Of a stretch of DNA of 64,000 nt, positions 56,641 through 64,000 are shown in pieces; position 1 is the first letter of the stretch; each line of letters begins with the position of its first letter. Below the pieces are notes generated by a model. The model worked only from the letters and a program-made list of their open reading frames with translations. It did no database searches and was not told where the DNA came from. This stretch comes from Paracentrotus lividus (Eukaryota; Echinodermata; Echinoidea; Camarodonta; Echinidae): NCBI GenBank assembly GCA_940671915.1, contig CALNVZ010003433.1:13471314-13535313 (forward strand), read 5' to 3'. Made by a program: the position numbers and the translations under genes.

Positions 56641-57374
56641 GTTGTTATTGTTAACAAATTGATTGAAATAGGTTCTACATGCACACGTACATACATGTAC
56701 ATGTAGGAAACTAATGCTTTACAAGTGAATATGTACATATCCCCCCTGCCCCATTTGAAAAATTAATAAAAAAGGGGGCCCTTCAACAAACATCCTGGAA
56801 CTTATGATCATGGCCCTGATGGAAAAAAAAGTATGTGTGGGACAACTAGGGCCACTTGAAATAATATCATTATTATCTGAATACTTCCTTGGTTTATACA
56901 GTGTATGTGCAATCTTTAGCTGTGCTTACAATTTAGTAAAACATACATGTACATGTATAAAAACATGGAAACTGAACAAGGCACTGTGCAACACAATTTA
57001 CTGATACGAAAAATAATTCACTTAGAACAGAAAATAATATCTGAATTATAATGTGCTGCAATACAAAAAGGGGAAAAATGCAAAACACACATTAGATTCT
57101 CAAAGTATGTATTTTCAAGGGGGTGATTTCAAATTGGTGTTGACCTTTTGGTGATGTTTGAATAAGCGCAGCACCAAAATAGAAATAAGACTGGCCTTGG
57201 GACAAGTCTCACTTGGTCTTGGAGCTATGGGAGGCAGGCAATCTAAATTGCACATCCAACATCGACACTGAACATGAAATCACCAACTGTATTTGAAGGT
57301 AATATTCCAAAATGAGGAAGCCAAAAACCCTGACATGTACACATACCCTAAATATTTCATTTTGCCACCACCTC

Positions 57375-57421
57375 CCCTTCCCCCCCCCCCCCCAACATGA
57401 AAAAAAAAAAAAAAAAAAAAA
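57375..57421. repeat. C-run followed by A-run
   Basis: Roughly 14 C followed after CATG by ~22 A. Low-complexity only, and lengths may be unreliable in assembly. Confidence 0.8.
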
Positions 57422-57832
57422 CAGAGCATGGAATTACGTACATAATTCTTTCAGTTAACACCAGGATTAGGCTGTTTTTTAAACACATTCAATGAACAAT
57501 TATGTATCATGTTTTATATTTGACATTGATTATTTTTTGCCTTGCATTTTGGAATTCACAAGTTAAACATGTACTGTACATGTACAAGGTATGATAATAG
57601 CAAAAATGCACTTTTCGTCATCTCTTGGTAGGTCAGACAAACATCATTCCAAGGTTGTCTTGACATTGCAGCACATTGTGAATGCAATTGTCATTTTTGA
57701 CAATGGCCAATGTAATCTTATAGTATCGAGATGTGACAAATATGTAGCATGAGACTGGAATACATTAAGAAATAAAATACACCGTGATTTGATTGGAGGC
57801 CCACATAATGTACACAATGTATGATACCACAA

Positions 57833-59749
57833 TCATAACACAAAGTTTGGCGGTATACTTCTTGCACGTGCAAATTCCCTGGCTCGTAGATGGCGCTCTA
57901 ACTTTGCTAGATCGCTTTCTTCCGGTGGCAACACATCAATGCTGACCCCTTTGGTCCTGAACCGAGCAAGACTTTTCTCTGTAATGTAGCGACAGTCTTT
58001 AACTTTCAAATTCTTCAGGTTTTCCAAGCTCCATAATTGGCTGTTCAAATGAATACATGGTAAACAAAGAAAAAGAGGAAAAAAGAGATTTCACTTTAAG
58101 AACATTTTCATGTAATATACATTTTCGCAACAAAATACCTGTCTCTTGGTTAGTTTGTCTTTTGTTTATTAGAGCAAATAATTTTTAAACATTGTAAAAG
58201 TGACAATTCCTTGCAATACACTGTAATTCTTGTTTATTTTGTTTTTCTTAAAGGAGGATTCCAGGCTGAAATTGAAATTATTTGAAAAGTAAACTTAATG
58301 TAAAATTTAACGAGCACAACAAAAAAATTTCATCAAAATCAGATGAAAAATAACAAAGTTATGCATTTTTCGGGTTTTGATTTTTTTCTTCAATAGAACA
58401 GTTCTTCGCATAGTCTCATGCATATTCACGGAGCAAACTGACGATGTCGCAGCTCCACTACTTTTTGTGTATTTTATTGTAGGAAGTCCTATTCATACAA
58501 TCCGTATAAAAAAATCTATCCCTCATGCTGAAATAAGTAATAGCACATATGACCTTGAACATTCCACAAGGAGTCTTCCCTGTTTTTATGTCCTTGGAGC
58601 AGAAAATATGGATGATTGTTATTTCATTCAATAAAATAGAGAGGAAATAGTAGAGGTGTGACATCATCAGCTGGCTCATTGAATATGCATGAGGTTATTA
58701 CTAAGAACTGTTTTATTAAAAAAAAAAAAAAAACTAAGAAATTCATAACTTCGCTATTTCTCATCTGATTTTGATGAAATTTTCAGTGTTGTGCTTTTTA
58801 AATTTTACTTTATTTTTCTAAACATTCAAACTCCAGCCTCGAGTCCTCCTTTAAGATTTTGACCAGATTTCCTTTTTATGACCAATATTAGAGACAGCCA
58901 GCACATTTTGTGTTGATTCAATGGGGCCTCGGAGGACTTTTAGGGTGGGTAAACGTAGGTAAAAAAAAGAAATTAAGCAAAATGAAAAACATTGAACGTA
59001 CATTGTACCTGTATGTGTAAGTGCATCTATACCTTTGTCAGAAGTACATGTAAATATGAGAAGCAGAATGCATCTGTACTTACCGAATTGCATCATCTGT
59101 GATTCTCCAGCACCCTTCCACATCCAAGTACTCAATGTTTGGACAATGCCTACAGATCTGGCCCACCATGAGATCAGTCACACCATACGCTCTGGCCACC
59201 GACAGCCACTTCAGGTTAGGATGAAGCTGTAGTACCAGGCTCAAGGTTTCATCATCCATGGCCCAGCATCCCTTCAGGTCTAGGTGCTCTAGTTGCTCAC
59301 AGTTCATTCCGACACACTCCACTGAAGTGGACGTCACCTGCTGACACTCTGCAAGTGTTAGACTGCGGAGATCCTTACACTTTACGGCTATCCTGCGCAC
59401 CACGTTCGTTGACAGGCTCGAGTTCTCCGCGATGCTAACCACCTGCAGATGTTGGTTTGCATCAATCACCGGTAAAATAAGATCGTCTGTGATCCACTTC
59501 TTGCAATTGGCAACGTTCATTGTGGTGAGGTTCTGAGCCGAAGCGGTTACGACGTGAAAAGCATCCACTGTGAATTCTGGTCCCACGGCGGAAATGTCAA
59601 GGTGGTGGTTAGATGCAAAGTGTACTGCAACAATGTCTCTGAACCCACAGGATACCTGGCGCAACTGGAACAAGTCTTTGAGATCAAGGAAGGGCAGAAT
59701 TCTGGAGACCAAAACATCTTCCCAAGGGAGAATTTCCAAGATGGTTGAT
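57833..59749 (-). CDS. FBXL15: FBXL15, F-box/LRR SCF adaptor (5' end missing)
   Basis: Two exons on -: 59749-59084 and 58040-57833, joined CG|C (Arg). The product starts STILEILPWEDVLVSRILPF, an F-box (LPWEDVLVSRILPFLDLKDL, QLRQVSCGFRDIV), followed by ~6 leucine-rich repeats (LTLAECQQVT, LEHLDLKGCWAMDDETLSLV, IEYLDVEGCWRITDDAIR, LKNLKVKDCRYITEKSLARF) and the tail TKGVSIDVLPPEE. Human FBXL15 (~300 residues) has the same layout and a KRGVDIDVEPP tail; there it is an SCF receptor that directs SMURF1 degradation and so tunes BMP signalling. Exon 59749-59084 lacks an in-frame ATG before the F-box and follows a good acceptor (TTTCCTAATTAG), so the start lies in an unlocated upstream exon. Confidence 0.88.
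58252..58850. mobile_element. TTAA-flanked foldback MITE in the FBXL15 intron
   Basis: The left end AGGAGGATTCCAGGCTG is inverted at the right (CAGCCTCGAGTCCTCCT), each abutting TTAA (58248-58251 and 58851-58854). Inner arms also match inverted (TCATCAAAATCAGATGA with TCATCTGATTTTGATGAAAT). 599 bp, piggyBac/Kolobok-type target. Non-coding. Confidence 0.85.
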
Positions 59750-60718
59750 CTAATTAGGAAAGATGAAAAAGAAAACCATTCATGAGATAAGAGTAACCCA
59801 TTCTTCAGTGACCAACTGTTTTGAAAGACAACTTTTTTTGTTTCACTTGGATAAATATTTTCTCATTAAAATATATTGAAAAAACTTGTTCATAAAGACA
59901 ACATTCAAGAAGACAATGTCTTATTTAGTCTCATTTTAGCAGTCACAAGTTTCCTATACATTTGTACTTGCACATATTTTGTTAATTTCAGTCTTTCCTG
60001 AATGAAAGTCAAGGAAGGCAAAGTACAGGGTACATGTAGATCATAGATGCAATGTTCAATGAACATTTTTTGAAGGTACATGTACTGTAGGATTTAACCT
60101 TTCTGTCCTAAACTTCTATAAAAACAAAAGAAATGAAAAAAAGCTTAATAATATTTTAGTCAAACAAAAAGAATTAGGAATCATTTGATGAGCAACAGGC
60201 TTACTGCTTTTTCTTTGGTTTAACACATCCTCCTATCAGATGCTTCAAAACCCTGATCAAATTAGCCACAATCAATGCCATACTTCCACTCAGTTACCAA
60301 CGATCCACTTCCAAAGAATCTCAACTGTTCGATACAGGCCAACACCAAAAATGATTCTCAAGAAATTTCTTCAACTTCAAGTGATTAAATTGAAAAATAT
60401 CCATTCGCTGCAATAAGCTCAAATTCTAAATTTGTCTGAAGAAATCCATTTCAATGATCAGACTAATTTCGTCCCTTGATTAAAATCACATCTTCATGTG
60501 CTTTTCTTGAAGGCGTAGGGCGAGTCCCTGCTCATATGATGGATTATGGTAGACTAAAGAGCTATGTGTATTACAGCAATACGGCATTCCACGTTATGAG
60601 TCGTTAAGCTGGCCTAAGAGTGAACCCCAGAAACCAATGACACATAGGGGTAATCGCAGCTGTCAACAGCCGAGTCTGGCATGGATGCGTGCATAAAGAT
60701 GTACATACATGTATGTTA
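59750..60718. other. Unassigned DNA upstream of FBXL15
   Basis: It should contain the FBXL15 first intron and possibly its first exon, but I found no convincing ATG-plus-donor in the right phase on the - strand. AT-rich, with scattered TACATGTA words. Confidence 0.4.
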
Positions 60719-61133
60719 TACTGTGTTTATACTATGACTCGGCTCTCGTGTCGAAACCCCAGGAAGGGTTCAACACTGCAAAGAGTGTACCTGTGATCGT
60801 GTTTATACACAACAAAAAAGAGAGTTCTGTTTTCAATACAACTCGCAGATCATGACCGGAAGTAAAGGGACGTCATTAATGTGTGTAGCGATGTACAGCT
60901 GAATTTTACCTCTGACCTCAAGGTCATTGGATTCAACACGGCTTTCTGCTTACACACTGAAAAAATGCCGCATCAAACCCGCCTCCCGGATCGAAACCTA
61001 CGATCGGAGCAAAAAAGGCATGTCAAACTCGGGTCGCGGATCCCACTGATCCTGTTTACATGACATAAAATTGCTGTGTCGAACATGATTGTCGTGTCAA
61101 ACCCCCGAGCCAAGTCACAGTGTAAACACAGTA
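60719..61133. mobile_element. TTA-flanked TIR element (PIF/Harbinger-type)
   Basis: Ends TACTGTGTTTATACTATGAC (60719) and the inverse TCACAGTGTAAACACAGTA, flanked by TTA on both sides (60716-60718 and 61134-61136). Internal GTGTCGAAACCCC/GTGTCAAACCC words recur. It carries an ETS-like ACCGGAAGT (60855-60863) and a CRE-like GACGTCAT (60869-60876). Confidence 0.7.
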
Positions 61134-61728
61134 TTAGTGGTGCTTGAGTCCACACTGGTTAGCTTTATCCTGGAGCGTTCAATTTAAGGTAGGCCTTCAA
61201 AATACACATTTGTACATTGAGAAACATATTTGCTTATCAAGTTCACATTGTGCTAGATGTAAATGTAACAATGTTCAGTCATACAATGAAAATGTAGGGC
61301 CTACAGGTATTGCGCACTACTGTAATCTTGATTTCCATTCGAACATGGTTGAGTTTACACCAGTGCTTTGTTTTTGTAATGTGAATACTACAATTTCCAT
61401 ATCAAGGTACAAGGTTGAGTTCGCACTTCTTGAATAATGTATTGGTTGAAGCGGTACATGTACATGTAACTCGGTGAGAAATAAAAAAAAGCACAGCTGC
61501 TTCAAGCCATTTTTGAACTATCAATACTTTAGAAGTATACCGAAAGTCTGTTTAAGGTTTCTGGAAATAGGCACCCTTTTTGCCAATCTCAACCAAACAC
61601 TTCCTGTGCTTGTTTACTACCAATGATCTTTGGTTTTAATTTAATTTCCACAGTGTACTGGTACATTGTATGTGTCTTTGACCTGCACGCGAACATTGTT
61701 TGTGCGCACTCAGTTAGGGGTGGGTATT

Positions 61729-62025
61729 GGCCTCTGGGGAGGGGGAGGGTGGTGAAGGTACAATGTACATGTACTGAGAGGGCACACAGTGGGAGTAGAA
61801 GGGAAGGGATGTGTTCTGGGAGGGTGGGAGGGATAGTTTTGAGGAGAAGGGGAGGGGTGTAAACAGGCACTTGAGGCAGATCATATTCATGTACTGGTGA
61901 TAGGGAGAGGGGAGAGTATATAGAAGGGGGAGTGTTGGGGACTGAAGGGGAGGGACTGGGTACAAAATGGATCAAGTTTGTTTACTTGTGAGGGAGAGCC
62001 ATACATTGTAGGTAGGGACTGGGGA
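61729..62025. repeat. G-rich strand with many GGG/GGGG runs
   Basis: About 300 bp of GGGA/GGGGAGGG sequence on the + strand (GGGGAGGGGGAGGGTGG, GGGAGGGTGGGAGGG), able in principle to form G-quadruplexes. A second G-rich patch lies at about 62475-62640. The open frames on the complementary strand are Pro/Ser-rich artefacts. Confidence 0.7.
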
Positions 62026-62219
62026 TAGGAAGGGCTGCTATTCCTCTACAGAAAAGGGTTAATATTGGTGAGGACAAAGAGCAGAGCTACCAAGTCTCAC
62101 GCATCTTGCTTGAGAATCACGCATTTCGGGTCCTTCTCATGATCTCATGCAGAACACCCCATTTCTCACGCAAAATGAGAAACAGTAGCATTATTATAGG
62201 TTTTTTTTAACCATTTTGG

Positions 62220-62410
62220 AGTCTCAAAACCCTAAATATCGGCAGTTTTGTCGTGCATCAATCCTGCGAGTGCGATGTTTTCATGCAGGCGATCGTTATA
62301 TGCAAGATAGCTTACTACGTGAAACATGTGTAGCGTGCGCGCGCCTTCTTGTGTACAAATTACTACTGCGCACGCGCACATGTGGCAACGCGAGCCGCGT
62401 GCGCACTGCT
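62220..62410. other. CpG-rich patch
   Basis: A locally CpG-rich stretch (TAGCGTGCGCGCGCCTTCTT, TGCGCACGCGCACATG, CGCGAGCCGCGTGCGCAC) with alternating purine-pyrimidine GCGCGC/GTGCGC able to form Z-DNA or a weak hairpin. It could be part of a promoter for FBXL15 or a repeat interior; I cannot tell. Confidence 0.3.
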
Positions 62411-63347
62411 TTCAAACACAATGTAAATGATCTCACGTAAATTTTTTTTTTTAAAAACTTGGCATTCATCTGAAGAGGGGGGGGGGGGGTGGTGGTTCAT
62501 GAAAGTAAGGAGACGAGTGCTACTTCCTGGTATAGGGCATAGGAGGGGGGGGGGTGTTGGATGGTAATAGTGCTTGAAGCCTGGATAACACTACATGTAC
62601 ATAAGAGGAAGGTAGTTAAATTTGGAGGGGGAGGGGCAGTTCTCTGAAAAAGAGATGGGTGGATATAATGTGACTTGTAGACACATGTTCTACAGCAGGA
62701 CAATCAAGGGAGTTGCAGTGTGAACACATCCATGCAAGATCATCTCCCAGATCTATCTAACTTTTAGAGTCTTATCATTGCATCTTAAAAAGTTACAACC
62801 ACGAGGTGATTCAGTCAGAAAATAAATGTTGTGACCTCTAAACTGGCTCTGAGGATCTACTGCCCTCTTGTGGAAGGTGTACAATGCATGACACATATTG
62901 TTCAGAGCCTAAAAATGATAACCAAGGTGAGAAATTATGTGTTACTCCAGAGTGCTTAAAATTTACTTTGAAATTATAATCATTCTAATTTTCAGATGTA
63001 AGTCCATTTTTTTTTTAATGTACGGTGTTTATGAGATCATCATTGAGGTCATTTTCATATTGTTACAAAAAAAGAACTTTTTTTAAAAGCAAAATGATAT
63101 GAGAAATTTCTTATTTCATATCTTATGCATGTATATGCTTTCCTTTGAAGCAACAAAAGTCTGCTGTATGTAGCAATAATGCTGTTGCACAGGAGTCAAT
63201 CTTACATAATGTACATGTAGCTCTACATGTAGGCTTATTAATATTCTTGACAAAGAAAAGATAATTTTAATTTCATATTGAAATCCAAGATCAACACTGA
63301 TATGACTACAGAAGTCTATGGCACGCCATAAGGGCATCAAATATTAT

Positions 63348-63965
63348 TACATTTCACTCTAACAAATATATATTTCTCTTTTACAAAACCATTTCACTCC
63401 AAGAAATATACATTTCTCTTTTACAAATCTATTTCACTCTACTTTAAAAATGTGTTTCACTAAAATATATACATGTCCTTAAAAAAAATACATTTCACTC
63501 TAAAAAATATATATATATTTATACATATGTTTCACTTTTTACAAAATATATATTTTATTTTTCACAAAATATATATGCTTCACTTTTCAAAAAATATATG
63601 TTTTACTTTTCACAAATTTATGTTTCGCTTTTCACAAAATATTTATTTCTCTGTAAACAAAAATGCATTTTACTTTTCACCAAAATATGTTCACTTAAAA
63701 AAAATACATTCAACTTTTCATAAAATACATGTATCTCACTTCAGTTACGAAGGTATTAAACCCTTTTTGAACGCACCGCATTGAATCTGTGCTTGCCACG
63801 CATACGTTACAAATTCGTGTATGTTTACACTGCCTGTGCGAGATGTGAATACGAACGCACAGTGTACAATATAATTCATTCCTCTATCGCAGTAATCTTT
63901 CACTCGTGAAAAAAAAAATATGCGTTTCACTTTTAGTTTTACAAAATATATGCCTCACTTTTCTC
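63348..63965. repeat. ~30-bp AT-rich tandem repeat
   Basis: About 15 imperfect copies of TTTCACTTTTCACAAAATAT with an ATATG-type end, from 63348 to 63745 and resuming at 63893-63965. A GC-richer 150-bp segment interrupts the array. The Phe/His/Lys-rich forward frame across it is the repeat read in frame. Confidence 0.85.
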
Positions 63966-64000
63966 GGTCAAAAGGCGGCGCTACGCAGGACGTGCGGGTT

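Noticed and set aside
60840-60880. ATG on the - strand after the ETS site considered as the FBXL15 start
   Set aside because: ATGATCTGCGAGTTGTATTGA stops after six codons and does not reach a donor in the required phase; it also lies inside a transposon.
63473-63784. 103-codon Phe/His/Lys-rich frame
   Set aside because: Translation of the ~30-bp tandem repeat.

Overview
This is eukaryotic genomic DNA: AT-rich, with GT-AG introns, SINE and LINE fragments, many MITE-like inverted-repeat elements and long microsatellites. The recurring ACATGTACATGTA-type words, the repeat load and the protein similarity point to a marine deuterostome, most likely an echinoderm such as a sea urchin. That is inference, since no species-diagnostic gene is present.

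Two protein genes can be supported, arranged tail to tail. On the + strand, 17.58-53.2 kb holds ZGRF1, the GRF zinc-finger 5'-3' DNA helicase of recombination and crosslink repair. I could join 26 coding exons with consistent phases from ATG 17663 to TGA 52367, giving 3311 codons plus stop. It has an N-terminal DUF2439 domain (exons 1-3), a very long low-complexity middle (exons 4-8), a GRF zinc finger (exons 10-11), an SF1/UPF1-like helicase core (exons 16-24) and an acidic tail (exons 25-26). On the - strand, 57.83-59.75 kb holds most of FBXL15, an F-box/LRR substrate adaptor of SCF ubiquitin ligases. Its start codon must lie in a further upstream exon that I could not identify.

Layout: 1-17.5 kb has no gene I can support. 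It holds a 1.4-kb TIR element, a ~1-kb foldback, a TTAA-flanked MITE, a TA-flanked mariner-type foldback, a 4.1-kb stack of four nested copies of one element (9.84-13.98 kb), a hAT-like element, and a TTA-flanked element carrying a 51-bp minisatellite. Within ZGRF1, intron 22 (7.6 kb) holds a 2-kb TIR element carrying a motif pair repeated about every 180 bp, a mariner-type MITE and a LINE fragment split by another foldback. 52.4-57.8 kb is 3' UTR and repeats. 59.75-64 kb is repeat-rich DNA upstream of FBXL15.

The most unusual signals are: (1) repeated tandem duplication of single ZGRF1 exons (2, 11, 17, 19 and 23), in which most copies have decayed but the exon 19 copy is open, phase-compatible and shows mostly synonymous change, so it is a candidate mutually exclusive exon; (2) the ~180-bp phased motif array inside the 41.5-43.5 kb element; (3) the self-nested element stack at 9.84-13.98 kb. 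All coordinates and splice sites were read by eye; no alignment or search was run.
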